29,010 nucleotides of DNA from JAPLJU01 sp964547985 (GTDB lineage Bacteria; Desulfobacterota; Syntrophia; Syntrophales; UBA2192). This document shows, in pieces, positions 15,538-22,047 of the stretch. The position numbers and the translations under genes are program-made. The notes under the pieces were generated by a model, which had not been told where the DNA came from, ran no database searches, and saw only the letters and a program-made list of their open reading frames with translations. Each line of letters starts with the position of its first letter. Within the stretch, counting starts at the first letter, position 1. The stretch is taken from assembly GCA_964547985.1 (NCBI GenBank), contig CAZJPV010000033.1, positions 1 to 29,010 on the forward strand, written 5' to 3'.

Positions 15538-16367
15538 TTCCTTTTCTCTTTAGTCCGTTCGGGAATGAGGACGAGCACTTCCTCCAACCTCGTAAAATCC
15601 ACAGCGGGCATTACCTCCACGTGCTGGAAAAGCCCTGTTTCCCTTTTCTCCGCCGTAACGATCGTCCCGAGGACCAGTCCCTTGGGAAAGACACCCCCCA
15701 GGCCCGACGTGACCACCGTGTCCCCCGTCTTTACCTCGTCGGTGCGCTGGACGTATTTGAGACGGGAGAGCTGTGGACCGCCGCCCTGCAGGATGCCCTG
15801 CGCGCGGCTGCCCTGGACGAGGGCGTCGATGTTGCTGTTGTAATCCGTGACCAGCAGGACCCGGGAGACATTCCAGGACGATTCAATAATGCGGCCCACG
15901 ATCCCCTGCTGGGTGATGACGGGAAGGCCATCACTGAGGCCGTCGTCGGTTCCCTTTTCAATGATGATCGTCTTGAAGAGAGACGACCGTTCATTACTGA
16001 TGACCCTGGCCGCCACTGTGGAATAGAGAATCGTTTCGTCCAGGGACAGGATTTTCTTCAAACGGCCGACCTCGTAGTACATCTCCCGGTAGGAGTTGAT
16101 CTCGTTCTGAAGGTCGGCGATCTTTTTCATGAGATCCCGGTTTTCATTCTCAAGACCCACGAGAAAGAGGTAGCGGTCCCAGAGACTTTTGATCCCCTGA
16201 AATGTCGAATGGATCCCCTTTTCAATGGGAGAGGCTGTCTCCATGACCGTTTTTTTGAAGAACCCGACCTGACCCGGCCGCTTCAGATGATAGGAGAGGA
16301 GAACTAAGGAGACGACGATAAAGACAAAGGCGATGGCGAGCCCTTGATATTTTTTAAAGAAAAACAT
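15534..16367 (-). CDS. mreC: Rod shape-determining protein MreC
   Basis: A 277-aa bitopic protein whose periplasmic part binds and activates PBP2. One N-terminal anchor (about 9-27), a coiled coil (about 72-105, beginning LENENRDLMKKIADLQNEIN), and two beta-barrel domains follow. The signatures GIVGRIIESSWNVSRVLLVTD near 155-175 and VVTSGLGGVFPKGLVLG near 219-235 are typical. The last residues are a basic tail. The mreB-mreC gap is 140 bases, the largest within the operon, and I see no strong terminator or promoter there. Confidence 0.96.
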   Translation of the reverse strand: MFFFKKYQGLAIAFVFIVVSLVLLSYHLKRPGQVGFFKKTVMETASPIEKGIHSTFQGIKSLWDRYLFLVGLENENRDLMKKIADLQNEINSYREMYYEVGRLKKILSLDETILYSTVAARVISNERSSLFKTIIIEKGTDDGLSDGLPVITQQGIVGRIIESSWNVSRVLLVTDYNSNIDALVQGSRAQGILQGGGPQLSRLKYVQRTDEVKTGDTVVTSGLGGVFPKGLVLGTIVTAEKRETGLFQHVEVMPAVDFTRLEEVLVLIPERTKEKRK

Positions 16368-16507
16368 CTCTGAATGGAACCCGATCCGGTGATGATATGT
16401 TTAGAACGCCCGCCAGCAGGTTGTCGGAAAGAGAACGGGGTCTTCATTTATCTCGATTTTTCTTGCGCACGACCTATAAAGACGAACGCCTGCAGTGAAA
16501 TCACCGA

Positions 16508-17545
16508 CTAGAGCTGAATGGCCACCTCTTTCAACAGGTCGATCTCATCGAGAACAATACCGGAACCCCTGGCCACGGTCGACAGCGGGTCATCGGCAAC
16601 GGTGATGGGAAGATTCGTCTCCTCCCTCAGGAGCTTGTCAATCCCCCGCAAAAGCGCACCGCCCCCCGTCAGAACAATGCCCCTGTCCACGATATCGGCG
16701 GCCAGTTCCGGAGGCATCTGCTCGAGGGCATCCTTGATGGTCTCCACGATGATGCTGATGGGCTCCGCCAGGGCCTCCCGCGCCTCCTCAGAGTTGAGCT
16801 CCACGACCTTGGGAATGCCCGATATGAGGTCCCTTCCCTTGACTTCCACGGTCCTCATCTCGTCCTCGGGGTAGGCGCAGCCGATGGCGATCTTAATCAT
16901 CTCCCCCGTCCTTTCACCGATCAGAAGGCTGTACTTTCTTTTCAAATATTGCACGATGCCCTCATCCATCCGGTCCCCGGCTACACGAACGGACTTGGCA
17001 TAGACGATGCCGGACAGAGAGATGACGGCCACTTCCGTGGTCCCCCCCCCGATATCCACAACCATGGAACTCACGGGCTCCCGGATGGGAAGACCGGAAC
17101 CGATGGCCGCCGCCATCGGTTCTTCTATGAGATAGACCTCGCGGGCCCCGGCGGATTCTGCCGTTTCCTTGACGGCTCTGCGCTCCACCTGCGTGACACC
17201 GGAGGGAATGGATATAATGATTCTCGGGCGGATCAGGGTCCTTCGGTTATGAACCCGCTGGATAAAATGCCGGAGCATCGCTTCTGTGATATCGAAATCG
17301 GCGATCACGCCGCCCTTCATGGGCCGGATCGCCTCGATGTTTCCAGGGGTCTTCCCCAGCATCTTCTTGGCCTCGGCTCCGACGGCAAGAACCTTCTTGA
17401 TTCCCCTGGAATCCCTGTGCACCGCCACCACAGAGGGCTCGCTGAGCACGATGCCCCTTCCCTTCACATAAACGAGCGTATTGGCCGTGCCCAGGTCGAC
17501 GGCCAGGTCATTGGAAAATTTCCCCAGGATGAAATCGAATAACAC
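16508..17545 (-). CDS. mreB: Rod shape-determining protein MreB (bacterial actin)
   Basis: A 345-aa actin homologue whose membrane-associated filaments guide lateral wall synthesis. The phosphate-1 motif DLGTANTLVY is at 17-26, phosphate-2 DIGGGTTEVAV at about 164-174, and the adenosine motif LTGGGALLRGID near residue 295. The reading frame stays open for 31 codons further upstream, but the extension is unlike MreB. A GTG at 17545 gives the normal MreB beginning (LFDFILGKFSNDLAVDLG) and has GAGGAGG ten bases before it. It heads the operon mreB-mreC-mreD-mrdA-rodA-bactofilin, with a promoter at 17610-17638. Confidence 0.97.
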   Translation of the reverse strand: MLFDFILGKFSNDLAVDLGTANTLVYVKGRGIVLSEPSVVAVHRDSRGIKKVLAVGAEAKKMLGKTPGNIEAIRPMKGGVIADFDITEAMLRHFIQRVHNRRTLIRPRIIISIPSGVTQVERRAVKETAESAGAREVYLIEEPMAAAIGSGLPIREPVSSMVVDIGGGTTEVAVISLSGIVYAKSVRVAGDRMDEGIVQYLKRKYSLLIGERTGEMIKIAIGCAYPEDEMRTVEVKGRDLISGIPKVVELNSEEAREALAEPISIIVETIKDALEQMPPELAADIVDRGIVLTGGGALLRGIDKLLREETNLPITVADDPLSTVARGSGIVLDEIDLLKEVAIQL

Positions 17546-17609
17546 CTTCGCCTGTCCTCCTCGCTGAAACGTAACTCCGTGTACCGACACGGTTAATTTC
17601 AAATGGGGT

Positions 17610-17638
17610 TTTATACAGTATTTAACCCCGCGAATCAA
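17610..17638 (-). promoter_or_regulatory. Sigma70-type promoter of the mre operon
   Basis: On the minus strand TTGATT (17638-17633), a 17-base spacer and TATAAA (17615-17610) make a near-consensus promoter. The expected start point lies about 55-60 bases before the mreB GTG. The region is shared with the divergent chaperone gene, for which TTGTTG (17654-17659), 15 bases, and TATATT (17675-17680) is a weaker plus-strand candidate. Confidence 0.6.
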
Positions 17639-17715
17639 TCATTTTTCTAAAAATTGTTGCAATTTGCATGCGACTATATTAGAAATCCGACGACTAATAC
17701 ACGGGGATTCTGAGC

Positions 17716-19320
17716 ATGCTCCAATTCATGAGAAAACATGCCCGAAGCTGGATCATGAAGGTCCTGCTCGGCCTCATCATCGTCGTCTTCGTTTTCTACT
17801 TCGGATCGCTCCGCTGGAGCCGGGAGGCAGAGTCCGTCGCCGAAATCGACGGGAAATACATCACCTATGCGGACTACCGCCGGGAATTACAGAACACTTT
17901 GGATATGTACCGACAGACCTTCGGGGGGAACATTCCTGACGAGATGATGAAAAATCTCAAAATTAAAGAGCGGGTGCTGGACAACCTCATTAACCAGGCC
18001 GTCCTCGTAAACATCGCCGAACGGATGAACATCACCGTGAGCAATGAGGAGGTTCAGCGTTACATTTCCGCCTATCCCGCTTTTCAGAGAAACGGCGTCT
18101 TCGACGAACGTCTCTATCAGCAGGCCCTGAAATACAACCGGATCTCCGCCGAGGATTTCGAGGCCGCGCAGAGGAAAGGGCTTCGTATCGCCAAGCTTGA
18201 GCGCATGATCCGGGAAGGGGCCAAGGTGTCTGACCGGGAGGCTTTTGAGGCGTACCGGATTCAGAACGAGAGGGTCAATCTGGAGATATTTAAACTCCCC
18301 GTCCAAAACTGTCGCAAGGAAGTGCGTCCCACGGAAAAGGACCTCGAGACATACCTGGCAGAGAATGCCGAGACCCTGAGGGTTCCCGAACAGGTCCAGG
18401 TCCGGTACCTCGCCTTTCTGGCCGAGGATTACGCCGGCAAGGTCCAGATTTCTACCGACGAGGTGAAGACCCACTACGAGAGGCTTAAAGCGGGGATGGC
18501 CCGATCCAAGGGTAGTGCCCCTCCCCTTGCCCAGGTCCAGGATAAAATCGCCAGAGAGTTGAGAATGGCCAGGGCCATGACCGTTGCCGCCGACGAGGCC
18601 AAGAAGGCTCACGATGTGATCTATCAGGAGGAAAACTTCGAAGAATACGCGAAGCAGAAGGGATTTGCCGTCCACACCACGGGATTCTTCACAGGCGGCA
18701 ACCTACCGGGGGAGCTTCGGCAGGTGAAAAACGCGGCGGAGGAGACTTTCACACTGAAGGATAACGATATCAGCCCCGTTCTTTCCGGACCGAGAGGGCA
18801 CTACGTGGTAAAGCTGGCCGCACGGAAACCCTCCTATGTGCCCGGGCTATCCGAGGCGAGAGCTCAAATCGAGGAGAAATACATCAGCGACAGGGCGAGA
18901 AGCCTGTGCCAGAAAACGGCCCAGGAGGTTCTCGAACTGGCCAGAAAAGGGGAAGACAGCCGGCCCCTGGCCCGTGCAAAGGGGATGGACATTTCAGAGA
19001 CGGGCTTTTTCGCCCTCACGGCAGGCGCTGTACCGAAGGTCGGTGCCTCGAAGGAGATTTACGAAACATTGCTGCCGTTATCGGAAAAAAGCCCTTTTGC
19101 CGATCGCGTCTTTTTCTCCGAAGGCAGTTTCGTGATCCTCAAGTTCAAGGGGCGAACAGGGCTGGATCCCCAGGGCTTCGAGTCCAGAAAATCCGAGCTT
19201 CGTGAGCGACTTCTGCAAATGAAACAGAATGGCTACTTCCAGGCCTGGCTCAACGAACAGAAAGAACTCATGACAAAGGAAGGAAAGATCACGATCAAGA
19301 AAGAAGCCGGCAATCTCTGA
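17716..19320 (+). CDS. PpiD/SurA-like periplasmic chaperone (SurA N-terminal domain protein)
   Basis: A 534-aa membrane-anchored periplasmic protein. The N-terminus, MRKHARSWIMKVLLGLIIVV, is the PpiD-type cytoplasmic tail and single anchor (about 12-32). Residues about 38-215 are a SurA_N-type chaperone domain (VAEIDGKYITYADYRREL, then VLDNLINQAVL, then FDERLYQQALKYNRISAEDFEAAQRKGL, given in parts). Its role would be to hold or release outer-membrane and periplasmic proteins after secretion. The following region, 225-390, keeps the flanks of a parvulin domain (FTLKDNDISPVLSGPRGHYVV) but I cannot find the first parvulin strand with the HIL-type motif, so isomerase activity is doubtful. The tail is helical. 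It is monocistronic and ends at a strong terminator. Confidence 0.85.
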   Translation: MLQFMRKHARSWIMKVLLGLIIVVFVFYFGSLRWSREAESVAEIDGKYITYADYRRELQNTLDMYRQTFGGNIPDEMMKNLKIKERVLDNLINQAVLVNIAERMNITVSNEEVQRYISAYPAFQRNGVFDERLYQQALKYNRISAEDFEAAQRKGLRIAKLERMIREGAKVSDREAFEAYRIQNERVNLEIFKLPVQNCRKEVRPTEKDLETYLAENAETLRVPEQVQVRYLAFLAEDYAGKVQISTDEVKTHYERLKAGMARSKGSAPPLAQVQDKIARELRMARAMTVAADEAKKAHDVIYQEENFEEYAKQKGFAVHTTGFFTGGNLPGELRQVKNAAEETFTLKDNDISPVLSGPRGHYVVKLAARKPSYVPGLSEARAQIEEKYISDRARSLCQKTAQEVLELARKGEDSRPLARAKGMDISETGFFALTAGAVPKVGASKEIYETLLPLSEKSPFADRVFFSEGSFVILKFKGRTGLDPQGFESRKSELRERLLQMKQNGYFQAWLNEQKELMTKEGKITIKKEAGNL

Positions 19321-19347
19321 AAACACCTGCTCCTAATAACGGATGAA

Positions 19348-19383
19348 AAATGCGGGGGTCGGAGAAATTCTGCCCCCGCATTT
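19348..19383. terminator. Bidirectional intrinsic terminator
   Basis: AAATGCGGGGG (19348-19358) and CCCCCGCATTT (19373-19383) form an 11-bp stem with a 14-base loop. T-rich tails lie on both sides. It ends the chaperone gene on the plus strand and the convergent C1 peptidase gene on the minus strand. Confidence 0.9.
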
Positions 19384-19414
19384 CATTTGCAGCCTGCCGC
19401 CGTAAAAAGGCCGT

Positions 19415-20290
19415 TCACTTTATACCGAACTCGCCCGTGTCGATCCACTCGCTTTTGACCAGCGACCACCAGTCATCGGCAAGCCCCTTCAGCACGTAAT
19501 CGTAGGGCAGCCAGCCGTACCCTGCCTCCCCCCAGGCCTTGCCCCAGGAGTTCCGGAGAAGGAGAGCGCCGGTGGTCGTCGTTCCCCCGGGTTCAATGTT
19601 TTTGATCTTCATCCTGTCGTCATAGCCCACAGCCACAACCGCGTGGCCCCCGAGGACCTTCTCGCCGGCCGCGGGGAACGGGATCCGGCCATCTTTGTCG
19701 GCCTGGGATATGGAATCGTAAACGGTAAAACCAAACATGGAGGGCAGCCCGCCCGCGAGATTGGTCTTGATCCGCTTGAGCAACTCCTCCTTCGATGTTC
19801 CCGACGGATCGAGCCGGTAATAGCTGATGGCCTGGTAATTCTGGGCATAAGCATAGCAGAAAGCGGGGGGTTCCTTCTCGAAGTCGGCGGTTTGGTAGGG
19901 CCAGTATTTTTCGGGTGGGACACCGAAGAGGACCAGTGCGCCCATGGTCGTCCGCAAAAAAGCCCCTGTGTCACCCGTCCATTTGAGGAGGTTTCTCGTC
20001 ACCTTGTAGAGAAAGAGGCGCGATGCATTCATGTGTTTACCAAAGGCCCTCTTCTCGAAATATTCAATGACCCCCACGCCTGCCTGAGCGGTGCAGGAAC
20101 CAAGCTCCCCCTGGTCTTCTATGGGCGAGCACCAGGATCTTAGATCGACCTTCTCGGGCACCTTCCGGGTTGTCTGCAGGAGCCTGACCCTCTTGAGGAT
20201 CGGTGAGATTTGTTCGCTTTCGACCGTGTAATCCCTGAAGTCGGGATAGTCCGGCAACCATCCCATCCCGCGTTTGGTTGTCTCCTCCAT
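19415..20290 (-). CDS. Papain-family (C1) cysteine peptidase
   Basis: A 291-aa protease with the full papain-type active site: Gln60 and Cys66 in EDQGELGSCTAQA, His216 in GGHAVVAVGYDD and Asn247 in LLRNSWGKAWGEAGYGWLPY. The start at 20290 is set by AAGGAGGA five to six bases before the ATG. The open frame upstream overlaps the lipoprotein gene and is ignored. The N-terminus MEETTKRGMGWLPDYPDFRDYT matches stand-alone bacterial C1A peptidases. There is no recognisable signal peptide and no large inhibitory propeptide, so a cytoplasmic location or non-classical export has to be considered. It is 95 bases after the second Slp gene and likely shares its transcript. Confidence 0.92.
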   Translation of the reverse strand: MEETTKRGMGWLPDYPDFRDYTVESEQISPILKRVRLLQTTRKVPEKVDLRSWCSPIEDQGELGSCTAQAGVGVIEYFEKRAFGKHMNASRLFLYKVTRNLLKWTGDTGAFLRTTMGALVLFGVPPEKYWPYQTADFEKEPPAFCYAYAQNYQAISYYRLDPSGTSKEELLKRIKTNLAGGLPSMFGFTVYDSISQADKDGRIPFPAAGEKVLGGHAVVAVGYDDRMKIKNIEPGGTTTTGALLLRNSWGKAWGEAGYGWLPYDYVLKGLADDWWSLVKSEWIDTGEFGIK

Positions 20291-20329
20291 CTTTCTCCTC
20301 CTTTTTATGGGATTGGGTAGATCGTGGTT

Positions 20330-20356
20330 CAACGGGGCCTGCCGTATGCCCTGTTG
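20330..20356. other. Intergenic hairpin between the Slp gene and the C1 peptidase
   Basis: CAACGGGGC (20330-20338) and GCCCTGTTG (20348-20356) pair over 9 bp with one G-U, around a 9-base loop. No T-run follows on either strand, so it is not a standard terminator. It could be an RNA-processing or stability element between co-transcribed genes. Confidence 0.35.
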
Positions 20357-20385
20357 AGGGGCCGGTCCTGTGATTGTCGAGGGGC

Positions 20386-20904
20386 TCACCACCAGTAGGG
20401 ATGACGTCGCCACCCATAAGGATAGGGCGGCCCCCAGTACCAGGGATCATAATAGTAGGGTCTGTCCATCCACTTTTCCCAGAGGCGGATGTCCTGAGCA
20501 GCGATGACAGGATAAACATAGCGGCGTTCACCGATGATGCGTTCTTCACTGCCGGCTATGGCACCCGAAGCAGTCAGCTCCCGGCCCTTGCTGTAAATCG
20601 CCGGGTCGAGGAACCCCTCATAGCGAACGATGAAACGGCCCTGGGATCTGTCCGGCTCTTTGGGCTGTTTCTGAAAATCGAGTTCCGTCTGCCGGACAAT
20701 GATCAGGGTAACATCCGGCCGGTTGACGGTCTCAATGATCACGCCGCCCCAGATGACGACCTTTCCCTTGAATAAACCCGGATCCTTCAGGACATCCTCA
20801 AAAGCGATGTCCTTTTCAACCTCCCGCATCGTCTCCTGCGGAAAAGGCGCGCAGGAGAGGGCGAAGACCAGTACAAAACCAAGGGTAACAAACCCGACTC
20901 TCAT
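20386..20904 (-). CDS. Slp-family outer membrane lipoprotein (copy 2, aromatic tail)
   Basis: A 172-aa predicted lipoprotein. The signal peptide ends in a lipobox, FALSC, with lipidated Cys18; the next residue is Ala, so outer-membrane sorting is expected. The body follows the Slp family (E. coli starvation-inducible lipoprotein): FEDVLKDPGLFKGKVVIWGGVI, then GRFIVRYEGFLDPAIYSKGRELTASG, then RRYVYPVIAAQDIRLW. The function of Slp proteins is poorly known; E. coli Slp is linked to stationary-phase and acid stress. The last 30 residues are very rich in Tyr, Trp, Pro and Arg. Its ATG overlaps the stop of the upstream paralogue by 4 bases. Confidence 0.88.
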   Translation of the reverse strand: MRVGFVTLGFVLVFALSCAPFPQETMREVEKDIAFEDVLKDPGLFKGKVVIWGGVIIETVNRPDVTLIIVRQTELDFQKQPKEPDRSQGRFIVRYEGFLDPAIYSKGRELTASGAIAGSEERIIGERRYVYPVIAAQDIRLWEKWMDRPYYYDPWYWGPPYPYGWRRHPYWW

Positions 20905-21437
20905 CTACTAACCCCCACTCCGATACCGCCGCCACTGCCGTGACCGCCTACACCCACGCCGACGCCGATGCCGAACCGCGGGGCGCTGTAGACGTCCTCC
21001 GGTCTCCAGAGATAGTGCTCTCTCGCCGCGAGCACGGGATATGTGTAATTGATCTCCTTGATCGGGCGAACCACCTTGCCTTCCACCTGTCCCACCACGG
21101 TCAGCTTTCTCCCGCTGGCATAGATGGCAGGATCCAGGAAGCCCTGAAAGCGGACCAGGAACCGGCCAAAGGACTGATCGGCGTCGGAGGGCCTCTGGTC
21201 GTAGTCCAGGGACTTTTCCAAAACCTCAATCCATGTCTCGTTGGCCTTCACGGTCGTTGAAATGATCTGCCCGCCGAGCAGCACAACACTGCCTTGATAG
21301 GCATCGGGGTTCTGCTGAAGCGCCGGGAAGGAGATGCTCTTATCCACGGTGCTCATGGTCGTCTGCGAGATGACGGGGGCACAGGCGAACAACAACATTA
21401 AAAAACCTGCGATGGGAACAATTTTTTTGATCATCAT
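20901..21437 (-). CDS. Slp-family outer membrane lipoprotein (copy 1, glycine-rich tail)
   Basis: A 178-aa paralogue of the next gene and first of the pair. The lipobox LLFAC gives Cys19, followed by Ala. The Slp body is clear: PDAYQGSVVLLGGQII, then GRFLVRFQGFLDPAIYASGRKLTVVG, then INYTYPVLAAREHYLW. The final 25 residues are a Gly-Val repeat (GIGVGVGVGGHGSGGGIGVG), unlike the aromatic tail of its neighbour. Two adjacent ATGs (21437, 21434) are possible starts with only a weak ribosome-binding site. AT-rich sequence near 21510-21535 could hold the promoter. Confidence 0.88.
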   Translation of the reverse strand: MMIKKIVPIAGFLMLLFACAPVISQTTMSTVDKSISFPALQQNPDAYQGSVVLLGGQIISTTVKANETWIEVLEKSLDYDQRPSDADQSFGRFLVRFQGFLDPAIYASGRKLTVVGQVEGKVVRPIKEINYTYPVLAAREHYLWRPEDVYSAPRFGIGVGVGVGGHGSGGGIGVGVSR

Positions 21438-21570
21438 CGATCTCTCTTTCCAAAGAGGGGGCGCTGTCCCGTCCAGGACAACAGGCTTTCCCGCTTTTCT
21501 GGAATGTTTTTATGTTTTTATATAAATCATGGCCGGGCAAAGATCAACGTCGAATAAGGAGAGAACTCCG

Positions 21571-21652
21571 GTGAGGAAACACGGGGAAAGGACTATCTTT
21601 CTCCCCCCGTTTGTAGTAAAGGGATGCCCATCCAAATTCCAAAGGAGGTTTT
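21571..21652 (+). promoter_or_regulatory. 5' leader of the small membrane protein gene with hairpin and possible short ORF
   Basis: ACGGGG-AAAG (21581-21590) and CTTT-ctc-CCCCGT (21597-21610) form an interrupted 10-bp hairpin. Overlapping it is a possible 29-codon frame from a GTG at 21571, after AAGGAGA, whose stop TAA falls just inside the next gene. Both are weak individually; a leader peptide is possible but unproven. Confidence 0.25.
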
Positions 21653-21901
21653 ATGGATAAGAAATGTCTGATTAGCCTGGCTGCGGGCGTGGTCCTGCTT
21701 GTCATCGCCCTCTACTGGACAAGGTTCCAGGTCATCCCCGTCCACGCCATGAACGGCGTGGGCTTCTACAAGCTCAACAGGCTCACCGGACAGGTGACGC
21801 TCGTGACGGGCCTCGAGCAGATCAACATCCTGAAGGTCAGGGATTTCGACATGCCCCAGGCAACCGTCGAACCGCCCGAACCGGCCAAACCCTCCAAATA
21901 G
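21653..21901 (+). CDS. Small single-span membrane protein of unknown function
   Basis: An 82-aa protein. A perfect AAAGGAGG sits a few bases before the ATG. Residues 5-24 (CLISLAAGVVLLVIALYW) are one membrane anchor or uncleaved signal; the rest, about 58 residues, is probably periplasmic. The segment GVGFYKLNRLTGQVTLVTG resembles the short motif found in many tiny membrane proteins of the form YRLDRLTGEV, whose role is unknown. The C-terminus is Pro/Glu/Lys-rich. It stands alone, divergent from the Slp genes and convergent with the first subtilase, with its own terminator. Confidence 0.75.
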   Translation: MDKKCLISLAAGVVLLVIALYWTRFQVIPVHAMNGVGFYKLNRLTGQVTLVTGLEQINILKVRDFDMPQATVEPPEPAKPSK

Positions 21902-21972
21902 GATTCACTTCCGGGGGACCGACAACCTTGTCTCTCTTGATCCAGTGAAGAATAATCCCTCTTCAAACGACG

Positions 21973-22019
21973 AAAAAAGCGGGGCGGGACGATGGAATGT
22001 CCCAATCCCCGCTTTTTTT
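21973..22019. terminator. Bidirectional intrinsic terminator
   Basis: AAAAAAGCGGGG (21973-21984) pairs with CCCCGCTTTTTT (22007-22018), and an inner stem GGGAC/GTCCC extends it. The T-run follows on the plus strand and A-run mirrors it on the other side. It serves the small membrane protein gene and the convergent subtilase gene. Confidence 0.92.
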
Positions 22020-22047
22020 CTTGACGCCAATCCCCTGTCAGGTCGAA

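Noticed and set aside
16368..16507. Possible separate promoter or terminator in the mreB-mreC gap
   Set aside because: I could not find convincing promoter hexamers or a stem with a T-run on the minus strand.
17546..17638. N-terminal extension of mreB by 31 codons
   Set aside because: It contains the promoter -10 and -35 and the GAGGAGG ribosome-binding site, and MreB proteins begin at the GTG at 17545.
20291..20413. Longer C1 peptidase start overlapping the Slp gene
   Set aside because: AAGGAGGA lies directly before the ATG at 20290, and the extension is low-complexity sequence overlapping the lipoprotein gene's end.
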